64,000 bases of DNA, from contig JAJEKV010000165.1 of NCBI GenBank assembly GCA_021234155.1, forward strand, positions 500,001 to 564,000, in the 5' to 3' direction. This document shows, one piece after another, positions 1 through 9,790 of the stretch. Every line of letters begins with the position of its first letter. The stretch's first letter is position 1. Origin of the DNA: Isoetes taiwanensis (Eukaryota > Streptophyta > Lycopodiopsida > Isoetales > Isoetaceae). The position numbers were made by a program, and so were the translations under genes. The notes under the pieces were generated by a model that worked only from the letters and a program-made list of their open reading frames with translations, was not told the DNA's origin and did not search any database.

Positions 1-489
1 CTTCCTGCCCGTCCGGCCCGGCCGACCTCGATTCGCTTTTAGAAGACATCTCCGGAGTCGCCTAGTAACAGAGTCGGAAGGTCGCTCGGATACGCGCTCG
101 AGCTGCTCGAAGAAATAGCTTTTTCTACCTGTACGAGAAATAGAGAAATTTGAATTTCAAGAAAACACAAAATGCAGTTTCGAAATATTCTTGACACATA
201 CAAATAATAATGACGAAGACCCGTCCGCCGACTTCTTTCATTAAGTTTTTAAAAACCAATCTACCCAAAAAGTATCCCGCCAAATTTATCCCGCCTAAAC
301 GTAGTTAACCTAATCTTTCTTCTAATTCAAATTTTCCCGACCGCCAGAGTTTCCATAGCGCCTTCAGCTTCTCAAATCAGCTTCAGAGACTCAAATCAGC
401 TTCTCAAGAATGGCTACAGAATTCTGGTACTCATCTCATTCCAATAGCTTGAACATTAATTTCCAATAGTAGGTGTCTGAATAGCAATT

Positions 490-741
490 TTCTGCAGTGT
501 CGGAAGATGAATGTTTCATGTTAACTACAAATCGAAAAAAGGAAAGTAGGATTATGCAAGATCGACTCCATCGATCCGGATCAGAAATCATGGAATTCGC
601 CGGGATAAGTATGTCCGAAGTTACAAGTTGATTAATCACTGCTGCTTATGGATGAAGCTTTACCTCGCAGACACCCCGGGGGGGATACGTTGGAGAAAGT
701 GTTGGAACATTTGTTGCATGGCCAAGAAACCGCTTAAAAAG
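490..741 (+). CDS. DUF8039-like exon (U0), broken
   Basis: Corresponds to 45678-45925 in U2. Readable pieces include CKIDSIDPDQ and, near the right end, a segment ending in GTFVAWPRNRLKK followed directly by a donor gtatgt at 742. A stop and small indels interrupt the frame in this copy. See the U2 entry for the reasoning on identity. Confidence 0.35.
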
Positions 742-871
742 GTATGTAACATGTATTACATTGTAGAAATATAGAAGTAGACAAAATTTGTTGTATTCAT
801 TGGAAAAAAGATTACAATTGTATATAATCTGATAAACCGGATAAACCGGACAAAATCCCGCACTATTTGTT

Positions 872-1510
872 TCAAGCCCGCCCATCGAGTAGCCGGGCTA
901 TCGATAATTCCCATTTCCATTGCGGGGGCATAGTGAATTCTTTCCTCGTAAAACCCCAAAGAAAAACACCGTGCTCTAGCTCCACCACCCCCGGGCCGCT
1001 CCACCTCCACCTCCTCGCCTCCTGCTCCTGCCTCACTTTGCTCCCTGTTGAACCTCCAATGCATCGTATAAGCGCCTGCGATAGTGGTTCCATTGGTTGA
1101 GCCATCTCCATTGCATCATTATACCGCCTGTGGTAGTGGTTCGTGTTGGGGCATCCGGGCATAGAGGCTAACCACTAAGAAACGCAGCTCCTCATTTTGA
1201 ATCTCGAGCCGACGGATGCGAGATTCACTCGATCAATGCATGTACCGCATTCTCGGCGATTAGATAAGAGGGCGAGCCTCCGTGCGATTGCAAGGGCCCC
1301 AGAGCCAGATCTATCATTGCCCCGGCTCTGCCGCCATCATCATTACTTGATCCAAGTACTCTGTGGGTTGCAAGATCGGTGCTCCACCGAATCGGTGCTC
1401 GGCCGCGGTTCAACCGACCGAGATTGGAGCCGAAACCGAGCTGGGCCGCGGTGATTGCTGGCCCAAATGTAATTCCAATCCATCTTCGCCACCAACCGGG
1501 TGATTAATGT
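872..1510 (-). pseudogene. Coiled-coil element protein (U0 copy), frameshifted
   Basis: The counterpart of 46056-46711. The same peptides appear in shifting frames, among them GGSPSYLI and the region before MPGCPNTNHYHRR. I do not recognise a family. The gene reads leftwards, away from a TATA-like ctttatttataaa (plus strand 1570-1582). The breaks are single-base differences relative to U2 and may be sequence error. Confidence 0.35.
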
Positions 1511-1684
1511 AACCCCGCATCTATCAATAGGAAGTGAGCTTTAGATCGGTATTCACCGGGCGTATATTTCTTTATTTATAAACTTAGAAATCCAGAGACA
1601 CGCGTTTTAGCTTAAAGTTGAAAGTAGGGATACAATTGTTTGCACGCCAAACAAGTGGTAAACCGCTATATAGAAAAAACTATA

Positions 1685-1832
1685 CACGCCGGCGTGCATT
1701 TTCAGGGAGGGAGAAAAAACCAGATAGATAAGTAAATAGATAAAGGCCCGCGTGTAAATAATTGCCCGGCCTTTTATCTATTTACTTATCTATCTGCATG
1801 TGTTTTTTTCCCCTCCTCGCTGAATGCACGCC
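1685..1832. repeat. Foldback hairpin of about 150 bp (U0)
   Basis: An inverted repeat with arms of about 65-75 bp. The core arms are agataagtaaatagataaa and its reverse complement, around a short loop (tgtaaataattgcccg). The match extends outwards through a GA-rich/TC-rich stretch to gcgtgcatt on the left and aatgcacgc on the right. Such structures are typical of MITEs or foldback elements. The same hairpin is at 46873-47026 and is largely destroyed in U1 near 26740-26830. Confidence 0.8.
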
Positions 1833-2144
1833 GAGCCGGTATTCATGTTGAAGGCTAAGGTTACCATAAAAACACGCTTTTAGCGTGTTTCAAATATTAT
1901 CTTTGATTTTTCTAATGCTTTCTACTACACTTATTCATAATAGAAACTTGCATGCAATAGCATGATTAATTCAGAAGAGAAACTCAAGAATTTACTGAAA
2001 CAAAGAAGCGTATGAAGTTTATAAAAACTATTCTGTTTTCATAAACATCATCTCCTTCCTCCACCTCGAAAGCAAATGCAAAAGCTTGTCTTCTTGGATT
2101 AAACCCGCCATTGAGATGCAACTTAAAACTAAATGAAAACTAAC

Positions 2145-2445
2145 CTTGAGTTCTCGAGGTCGGAAGGATTCAAGAACGGAGGACTATGCTTGTGGTTTTA
2201 ATTCCGAGGCTTTTCGATTCGCAGACCTTAGTCCTCTGCTTTTGGTTTTAATTGTGAGTCTCCGATTTCCTCTGCTACAGATGCTACAGAACAAAAGGCG
2301 GAGTCTTTTAACTAAGTTAGGAATTGCCGAAACCAAACATCTAACATTGATGAATATAAATCTGCTCACCAAGATTTCGGACTACAGATCCAAACACGTT
2401 AAGCGCAACCGCAAATCGTATGAAGGAAGGAAGAAAATGTAGGAA
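2145..2445 (-). other. Probable transcribed leader exon downstream of promoter P1 (U0)
   Basis: Lies just downstream (minus strand) of the TATA module at 2463-2475 and ends at a good donor, ctcaag/gttagt, near 2145. It has only short open stretches and no product I recognise. It may be a non-coding first exon of a gene further left. The same arrangement is present in U2 (about 47337-47640). Confidence 0.3.
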
Positions 2446-2535
2446 CTTTGAGAGCGTAAAATGGATTTATATAGGCACAATTAGAAAAAAGTTAGCGTGA
2501 ATAATTGATTGCTTGAATTAACACGCCTGGCGTAC
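2445..2535 (-). promoter_or_regulatory. TATA promoter module P1 (U0)
   Basis: On the minus strand this block reads gcgtg..., then attattcacgcta, then cctatataaatcc (plus 2463-2475), then acgctctcaaag. It is a close relative of P2 at 3905-3992, which has the same order and spacing: CACGCC palindrome, ATTCACGCTAA, TATATAAAT, then CACGCTCTCAA. A TATA box with shared flanks in front of two separate transcription units supports promoter function; activity is inferred. Confidence 0.6.
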
Positions 2536-2772
2536 GGTCTTCCCGCCAGACATGACATGTATATGGTATATATGGAGAATATTGCATTTCATGCAATAAA
2601 TTCTCACGGCATTTTATTCCATTTATTGGGTAACGTTTTAATTGACCTACCCAGTTTTTTGACCATCACAGCACATATAAGCACCTTCACCAAATAATTT
2701 ATGTCATCATCATTTGCATCACTAATATGCTCATTATATCCTTTATATAATAGAAAACACTCATGATTTTTT

Positions 2773-2837
2773 GAAGGGCAATGAAGGGCTATGGAAGGGC
2801 AATGAAGGGCAGTTTGAAGGGCAATGAAGGGCAGTCA
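2773..2837. repeat. Short tandem repeat, gaagggcaat units
   Basis: Six imperfect 10-12 bp units beginning gaagggc (gaagggcaat, gaagggctatg, gaagggcaat, gaagggcagttt, gaagggcaat, gaagggcagtc). The same array is at about 47967-48029 in U2. In U1 (around 27610) it has shrunk to about two units. Confidence 0.75.
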
Positions 2838-3300
2838 GCACCTGTGCAGCACATGTGTCGCCCACATGCTTTTTTGAGTATGTGAATTAAAAAACCACCC
2901 TATTGCATTCGAAAAAATAGAATTTAGAAATTTTATATAGGCTACATTAAAAATGATTTTAAAGGCAAAATTATGAAGGCTAAAAAATGACTTGTAAGGT
3001 TGGGGAATTGTTTTAGGTCGTATAGGAAAATTTCCTATGGTTACTGTGACGAATCAGAGATTTCTCATGTGGTTGATTTATAGTGTTCCCGAGACTTTGT
3101 TGAGACAAAATTTGCAGATACAAAACTTTAGAGATAACAGCTTGGAGACAAAATAATTGGAGAAAACAGTTGGATTTAATTCAAATAATTTTATGTACAG
3201 AAAAGCTGTTCGAAGAACACTGTTTGAAGAAAATTTTATGACGAAAACTGTTTGATTTCATTCATAAGAGGAGAATGTACAGATGCCCCGGCTTTTCACA
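2838..3300. other. AT-rich spacer without recognised gene
   Basis: No coding signal or RNA gene found. Counterparts are 48030-48500 in U2 and 27650-28090 in U1. It separates the P1 promoter from the end of the Glu-rich minus-strand unit. Confidence 0.5.
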
Positions 3301-3479
3301 AAATTACAGAAAAAAATGCCCGAGAGGCGTGTCCAAAGCTTCAGTAAGCAACCAAAAAAAGGGGGCCGGGATCTGCATCATTGATCTTCCACGTCTGCAA
3401 CAAAGAAGGAAGAAAGGTGTTAGAAAAGAAAGAAAGGTGAAAAAAAAAAAAAAAATCAGACATGCAAACTTGGCTCATC

Positions 3480-3877
3480 TCTCACCATTCTAAAAACGGT
3501 CAATTCTCGACCTTCCTCCTCATCCTCTTCCTCCCCCTCCTCCTCTTTCCTCCTCCTCCTCTTCTTGAGAGATTTCATTCTCTGTTTCGTGGTCAAGCCA
3601 ACCCCAGGCGGAGCGTTTCATGCTCTTGGGAGGACATCTCCTCCTCTTCCTCCAACTCCTCCTCTTCCTCCTCTTCCTCCTCTTGAGTCGGAGGAATCGG
3701 GAGGAGCTCAACTCCCTCCTCTTCCATGTCAAAATCGGCATCATCCTCCTGAATCGGAATCGGGAGGAGAATTGGGCAAGAAAATCTATGGGGGAAGAGG
3801 GGTTCTTCAACCCGACGTCTCTTTGACGAGACCTCCTGGTTCTTCATGAAGTTCGAAAGCCGAGGTCAACGCTTCAT
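3480..3877 (-). CDS. Glu-rich acidic protein (U0), broken
   Basis: Reads on the minus strand from an ATG at 3877 or 3847. The 3593-3847 frame gives an acidic protein with DADFDMEEE followed by an almost pure Glu run and then EEEMSSQEHE. The plus strand of the same stretch is a (CTC/TCT) pyrimidine tract. The ATG at 3877 is about 50 nt downstream of the P2 TATA box at 3925-3937. I do not recognise the family. In the U2 copy (48690-49084) the same protein is readable with a different frameshift, so the true frame is uncertain. Confidence 0.45.
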
Positions 3878-3904
3878 GGCGGGCGAAAAAAAATTGGGAC
3901 AGAA

Positions 3905-3992
3905 TGGTCTTGAGAGCGTGAACCGGATTTATATAGGGTTAATTAGAAATTAGCGTGAATAATTTATTGCCTCAAATAACACGCCCGCGCAT
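3905..3992 (-). promoter_or_regulatory. TATA promoter module P2 (U0)
   Basis: The minus strand reads gcgggcgtgttattt, attattcacgctaat, a TATA box in cctatataaatcc (plus 3925-3937), ggttcacgctctcaag, then the ATG of the Glu-rich protein about 50 nt on. It is a duplicate of P1. The TATA-to-ATG spacing and the copies at 28655-28745 and 49115-49203 support promoter function. Confidence 0.62.
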
Positions 3993-4079
3993 TGAAATTC
4001 CCTTGACTATATTATCTAGGGTATATTATTATGGATAATAAATTCTCACGCCTATTAGTTATATGTCTTTTTCAGAATC

Positions 4080-4117
4080 ATATATCCAAATTTTCGATAA
4101 TTAAAATTTGGATATAT
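4080..4117. repeat. Perfect 15-bp-arm hairpin
   Basis: Arms atatatccaaatttt and aaaatttggatatat around an 8-base loop (cgataatt). The U2 copy near 49290 is identical; the U1 copy near 28842 has a shortened arm. It lies between the P2 promoter and the first well-supported exon of the DUF7869-type gene. Confidence 0.75.
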
Positions 4118-4340
4118 TTATATAAATGTCATTTCCTTGTTGTTGCCATGAAAATTCTTGTTTTAAATGATTTCGTTTCTTCCCATTGTTATTATTATAT
4201 TAAACCTATTTCCAAGGAATTTCTTGCTTTTAAAAAATTTGATTTACCTCTACATATTCCATAAATGTAATGCATTTTTTTTATCTTATGGTGTAATAAT
4301 TTTTTCTTACTCATTGACTAAAAGGGTGCAATTTGCCTAG

Positions 4341-6096
4341 GTCAATGGTGCCCCTCCAACTCAAGATGGTGAAAAGAGCAATATCAATGAAAAACCAACT
4401 CCTAGCAAGAATGTTGAAGAAAAACAATTAGTCCTCTATAGTAGGGTGCAATGGAGGAACAAGAAGGTGAGAATCATGCACAAGTGCAACAAGGAAATAG
4501 TAGGCCAAGGAGTCATTGTGCTAGCAGATCCCGTCAAGCCGTTAATGATGAAAGGCTAGGGGAAGACAATATTGGTATTGCAATTTCGATGTTGGAAGAC
4601 AACCGGAAAGGTAAAGGTTTGGGTGACAAGGAATGTTTTGGTTGTGTCAAGCAATTGGAGTTCCTTGCATCATGGCATGGCCTATAAGTAGTGTTCAATT
4701 TGTGGAGGATTATATTTTTCCAGCCCGAGGTTGTTGGGGACAATGATTGTCTTGATATTGATCCATTGGCGCTTGGAACTCTAAACCTAGGCAAAAGGGG
4801 AGAAGTATCGGGCCAGTTGCGACATTATCCTAGCAAAAGAGCCAAGTTGATTAGTGACACCAAACGTGATACAATGGTGAAGGTTAGGGGCCTCAGTTGT
4901 TGTTGGAGTGATTGTATGCAATTCTTCACAATAGAACAATTGGTGGAAGCAAGAGCCACTTTTCAAGAGTACAATCGTTGATGAGAGGAGGACCTACATG
5001 TACACAATCTTGAGCATGCACTTCAAGATGAAAGAAACCCAAACAGAAAAAGATACCCTTTGCTAGGCAAATGGATATGTGCAAAAGCATGGCGTAGTAT
5101 CCATGCAATTCCAACTTCTTCATGGCATAATTGGCAAAAAAAAAGGCGGGGGAACAGGATTGCTTTACATGGAAATAATGGTTTGTTGAGACCAACAAAT
5201 TAGGACCCCGGCTGCCGAGGGAGATATTTGAAAAATATATTGATTTCAATGCGAGTCTATGCCACACAAAAAGCGTAAGGGATGAAAAGGGAAGAGCAGT
5301 TGTTGAGAAAAGGTTGCCATCACATTGTACTCAAAAGAGTATTTTGGAAGAAGTGAATTCCCTACTTGAGAATTGGGAATTCTTCCAATATTCCAACCTA
5401 GCTTTAGTAGGTTATGGAAGAAGCATTTCAATCATGTCACCATAGCAACTTCAAACAACTTTGCAAAGTGCAATTTATGTGCTAAGTTGAAGGAGACTCT
5501 TGATAAGACTGTGCAACCTAGTCAAAGGGCTAGGATAAGGGAGCATATGAAGGACCATATGACTGACCAACTATCATGTAGATCATGTTATTGGATGTGG
5601 AGGACTTTATCTGCATTGGAACCCAATAACTATTTATGTATTATACATGACAAGATGGACCAGCAAAAGACTTGTCTTCCACAATTCAAGTACATACCAA
5701 AGTCATGTGGAAGATCATACCCTTCTGCATCTCAATGATCGGGCAATCTTGCATGGGCAGAATCAAACCTACTATGGCCATTTTAGTTTGGAGTTGTGGA
5801 GTGATGGTCCAGATTTTCATATTGGGAGTATCATGAGGTGTTTGAGAAACTATGAAAATGGATACAATGGTCACCTCCAGGACCTTACAGCTAGCCAGGC
5901 ACTACATAGAGCATTGTTAGATGGAAACCCTAACAATATTGAAAAGTTCAGCAAGGCAAGGTTTAGGAAGCATGGGTCTAATGAACATGTTGGAGCTTCA
6001 ACTTCACGTGCTAAACCTCAAGATCTACCCAAAAGGTTTCTCTTGCAACTTGATAATTGTGCTGGCCAAAATAAGAACAGGTGGATGTTTGCTTGA
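4341..6096 (+). pseudogene. DUF7869-type element protein, 3'-truncated (U0)
   Basis: The exon starts after a plausible acceptor (tttgcctag/gtcaatgg) with a branch-like ttgactaa upstream. The reading frame, with a few frame slips, gives LVLYSRVQWRNKKVRIMHK, then FFTIEQLVEARATFQEY, a Cys-rich segment (NNFAKCNLCAKLKETLDK, LSCRSCYWMWRTL), CIIHDKMDQQKTCLP, and QLDNCAGQNKNRWMF. This order is typical of the DUF7869 family, whose DNC..NKN block I take to be part of an RNase-H/DDE-like fold (inference). The gene stops exactly after RWMF, where unrelated unit sequence begins. The complete 3' part exists only in U2. Confidence 0.7.
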
Positions 6097-6860
6097 TTGA
6101 TTATTGAAGCAGCATCGAAGCAAAATATCATAATGAATAAAAAAAACCCTACCTCCTTCCGTAGAGTATGACACAACCACCCCTGTATATAAAACTGTAA
6201 TTGTAGGGATGGCAAGACCCCACCATTATAGTGGGGATATTGCCATACTCTATAGCTACTTAGCCATGCATACAGAATGCAATTAATCCAAATACATACC
6301 TTTGTATTATTGGAAACGCATTTGCAGTATGAATTTCCTCATTACATCAGCTAATATACCATTGAGCTTTGTTTTTCCATATGGAGTACTAACATTATCC
6401 TTGTAATCAGGATTTTAGCCAACTGGCATAACATAGCAATAGCCATATGTGTATTAGTGACATCTGCAACTAATGATGGTTCTTGATGAATTTTTATTCA
6501 TCATCAGAGTACCCTGACTAGAATACCCCAGTAAAAGCAATCTGCATAGTCTCATATACAACCTGCACAAATATGCCATGTATCTTAGTCTCATTAAAAA
6601 GGAAGACCAGATAATAGATGCAAGAGATAATAGATGCAAGGGAAAGTTCCTACAAATGCTTAATCTTCTAAATCACTTAGAGCAAAGGGAGAGAGGCATC
6701 ACCAGGTGTCCCTAGTGAAATGAAGTGTCTAAAAAAAATCCGGCTTGACCTAGCATATGTTAGACCAGCATCTACCTCGGTCAATCCCTTGGGCAGTATT
6801 ATCATTCTAATATCTAAACTGAACGAGTTAGTCTAGACTAGTACCTCTTTTCCCAAAGCC
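6097..6860. other. Sequence following the array junction, no gene recognised
   Basis: Starts immediately after the truncated DUF7869-type gene and is matched by 30788-31560. It is AT-rich with no open frame of note, RNA gene or clear repeat. It marks the left end of the duplicated unit. Confidence 0.5.
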
Positions 6861-6863
6861 TAT

Positions 6864-7016
6864 TTAGTTTTAGAGACAGAATGCTCAAGTTCTGTAGAGT
6901 CAATGTGAATGGCCTTTTGAACAACTACCAAGGACCAGCTCCTCTTGGAGCTACGTATTTGAGACAGAAGGAGCTTGAAGAGAATGATGTCTTAGCATCA
7001 ATGCTATTCTTGAGGT
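6864..7016 (+). pseudogene. Captured gene, penultimate exon (U1, first copy)
   Basis: An open stretch of about 50 codons containing FRDRMLKFCRVNVNGLLNN and GPAPLGATYLRQKELEEND. It is bounded by an acceptor-like tatttag on the left and a clear donor (ttgag/gtaaat) at 7017. It joins in phase to the exon at 7114. The peptide looks like conserved host protein but I cannot name the family. The same exon recurs at 10855-11005, 16750-16908, 31565-31714 and 35485-35633. Confidence 0.5.
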
Positions 7017-7113
7017 AAATAATGTTATTAATTCCATTTGATATTTAGCATTTGTTTCTTTATGAATGAAATAATCATACTTTATGGGTTTTCTTTTTAA
7101 TATTGAATGTCAG

Positions 7114-7198
7114 CCGTGGATCTGGAGCATATGCTCGGTATGTTATCAGATCGGCGGCCAGCATCTTTTTGGATAAAAAATGGTGTGCCACTTTCTAA
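7114..7198 (+). pseudogene. Captured gene, terminal exon (U1)
   Basis: Follows an acceptor (gaatgtcag) at 7113. Joined to the previous exon it reads MLFLS then RGSGAYARYVIRSAASIF and ends KKWCATF at a TAA (7196-7198). It is therefore the last coding exon of the captured gene. The U2 copy is at about 31806-31885 with small breaks. The other copies of the penultimate exon have no partner, so only this locus keeps two adjacent exons. Confidence 0.45.
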
Positions 7199-7439
7199 GG
7201 TCTCGAATGAACACATGGTTGGCAGAAACCATATTTTTCTCTACAAGACCATTACATCGCTTATTTTTATGCCGAACCACAGTAGATCAGATTACAACAG
7301 AGTGGAGACAACATATGAGCAAGCAAAGAGGCCACAATCTAGTGCGGCATGCTCCTCTATTCTGCCAAGGGACGAACCCCTCTATTCTGTCTCACTTCCC
7401 TTGCATTCTAGCAAGAGAACCACCCTGCCATCCGAAATA

Positions 7440-7640
7440 GGGCCGGACACCCGGATGCCTAAACACTAAGCCCTATAAGAAATAAACACACAAGAAATCC
7501 CCTATAAGAAGATAAACAGACAAAGAAATGAATATGGGACTTGAACCCACCCATCCTTGCAATAAATAAAACAATGTCACGAGAGGCCTAAATGGCTTCA
7601 CGGGCCCATACCTCCTCTGCTCTATACAAACAACCCTGCT
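7440..7640 (-). mobile_element. Probable tRNA-derived SINE fragment (U1)
   Basis: On the minus strand there is an A-box-like ttaggcctctcg and, roughly 40 nt downstream, a B-box-like gggttcaagtccc (plus about 7531-7545), followed by an AT-rich tail. The spacing is typical of an internal Pol III promoter. No cloverleaf can be drawn, so I favour a SINE over a tRNA gene. The U2 copy is at 32150-32330 (gagttcaagtcc). Confidence 0.4.
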
Positions 7641-8700
7641 CCGTCCTGCTCAGCCAAAGTCGATATGAGAGAATCTGCGAGGTGCAAGCTTAACCCAGCA
7701 TATCCCAGGCATGTCCACAGCACAAGACTTGCACTGCTACCCAGCCGCCTTCACATGCTTTCCAAATTCGAACCTTTGACACATAGACATAAATTCTCAA
7801 ACGATCCCAACCAAAATTAGAAAATCCTCCCTTAAGCCAATTAAGCTCCTCAAACTTGCCTAAATATACCCTTTTCTATACAATACCATACCAAAATCTT
7901 AGTCTCACCATTGCCAAAATACCCTCCCCCAACGCTAAACAGAATTGGGCAAACTAAATGGGACTTAAAAGTTCCACAAACAAGCATCCCGTCCATCGTG
8001 GCTTTTGAGAATCTTGCTTTTGGCATGTCTGTTAGCAATTAATATCCTAATGAATACAATGAATAGCTTGGTATATCTGTAAGCTTCCATCATTAGGTAG
8101 GTTTGCTTTAGGACTTTAAAAATCTCCCAGACGTATTCAGTTATTGTGCTACGAATCAAAGTCCTGCTGATTTTTACATGGTTGCTAGCTCCTGCTTTGG
8201 ATTCCCTGTTCTAAATGGCATTCTTCCAACTCGAATTTCCGTATTTCTGGTGCCCTTCCTGCAGGGCATGATCAAGGTAGATGTAAATTTCTCTTTTAAT
8301 CGGGCAAGAGGCATCAGATAAAGACTAGAACCATACTCACATCCTTATGAGCTGGCAGACCCTTTGGGATGAAATACCCTGCATCGAGATGTTCAAATGG
8401 GTCTATGAATGGAATACTCTGCATAGCGTGACTCACAATTTCTTTGTTCTTTTTTGCAGCTAACCTTAAAATCGTGCAAGGTAACATCAACATATCTGCT
8501 TCCAAACATCTATCGAACCGATCTTTGGAACAGTTTAGGTAAAGTTCTAGATAAGTGTATTTAGATCCCAGTTAATGCATCTTGGTTTGTTATTTTATTT
8601 GCATCTGAGTCACTTTGATTTTGTTATATACTGGACAATATTCTTTAAAAGCTATAAGGCACGGTTGGTAAAAGCATGTATTCTCTACACCTGAACCAGA
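7640..8700. other. Spacer with no assignable gene (U1)
   Basis: Contains scattered short open frames, for example 8314-8505 on the minus strand (SIPFIDPFEHLDAGYFIPKG), but no family match. That frame is broken in the U2 copy (near 32940-33110). Confidence 0.4.
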
Positions 8701-9790
8701 CATCTTTGTTTTCTATTTAAATGCCCAAAACTTTAAATGTTTGGTGACTGCCAATGGTTTTAGTTGCAGACAGAAACCATAAAAGATCCATCCATCTGCT
8801 ATGGGTCATCTCTGGAATGCCAGCACCAGCATCAAAAAGAGGTCCTGATCTCTTCTTTAATAACAGAATGATATAACTGACTTAGCATCTCGCGGGGAAG
8901 TCTTTATTGGAAGTGGTCAACACCATTCATCAATTTGCATTTAACAAGTTTACGATGACGAACAAATTCGGCCCAGCACTTAGGGTCAGAATAGTTATCA
9001 CATTTGAGACTCAAAATGGTACGAAATTTAGTTCCGTATCGTCTTTGGCCTCAACGTAACCCCACAAAGATGATCTGTCCTGTTTGCCATGCCATGGATA
9101 ATAGCCAGCAGACCCTCAAGGGCCAGCACATGCATAGGTTGTAATGGGCTATTCACCGGAAAGCCACTCTTACATAGCAAGTTTGCTATGTCTTCAAATA
9201 AGTTACTTCGTGCAATATCACAGTCAAAATTTGCATATATTTTGGGCAAAAGCTACCTTGATGACAGAAGTCCACTAGAGATTCCATTGCTACCTCTTGG
9301 TGCTGATACAATATCCCAGATTTACCTATGGCCAAAGGCATCAAAACATACAAAAAGAATGCCTCCAGTTGCAGTTTGATGTTCTTATGAAGATGACTAT
9401 ACAAGCTCAAAACAGTACTGCAGACCACAGATAGGACAACTGGGTTAGGAGAGAACCCCATCTGCATTAGATTCCAGAAAAAGGCCATCCTGTGCAAGTT
9501 CTATAAGATTGATATGGAACTCAAAGAGTGGCCACCATACTCAATAGCAGAATTGATTAGCCCAAGAGCAAATTGTGGAACATCCTCAATGACTGAGACA
9601 AAGCCAATACCAGTATCATTTGCATCCTCTATGCTTAAAAGGGAACATAAGAAACTGAATATTTCAACAACGCAAGGCAGCCCATATGCAGGTTTTGTCC
9701 CCAACCTCTGAATCTATCAATATAAGATGCTCCATTGTAATTTACAGAACCATTTGAGAAGGCTGCTTGTTGTGATTCTTCAGCACCTGA
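8700..9790 (-). pseudogene. GNOM-type ARF-GEF fragment without SEC7 domain (U1)
   Basis: GNOM is the large ARF guanine-nucleotide exchange factor of plant endomembranes (order DCB, HUS, SEC7, HDS). Minus-strand peptides match the plant GNOM order: AYGLPCVVEIFSFLCSLLS, EDVPQFALGLINSAIEYGG, LYSHLHKNIKLQLEAFF, HQEVAMESLVDFCHQ, FPVNSPLQPMHVLALEGLL, then KCDNYSDPKCWAEFVRHRK and LMNGVDHFQ. At 8908 the frame passes through a TAA straight into LPREMLSQLYHSVIKEEIRT and GIPEMTHSRWMDLL, which in GNOM lie after the SEC7 domain. The catalytic SEC7 module is therefore missing. Several frame slips occur. It is a captured, non-functional host gene piece. Confidence 0.85.

Larger units (their letters stand above)
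1..6096. repeat. Macro-repeat unit U0, partial (right end)
   Basis: This segment matches about 25310-30787 and 45184-51297 in order and orientation. It begins inside the unit because the window cuts it. The match to U2 is very close: for example 2446-3050 and 47640-48240 look the same base for base by eye. The right end is the point inside the DUF7869-type gene where U0 and U1 both switch to the sequence beginning gcttgattgatt. Confidence 0.9.

Noticed and set aside
7525-7550. Possible tRNA gene
   Set aside because: Only A- and B-box-like blocks are present; acceptor and anticodon stems cannot be formed.
8314-8505. Minus-strand peptide with FIPKG, considered as a cytochrome P450 fragment
   Set aside because: The ExxR and heme-binding motifs are missing, and the frame is not kept in U2.
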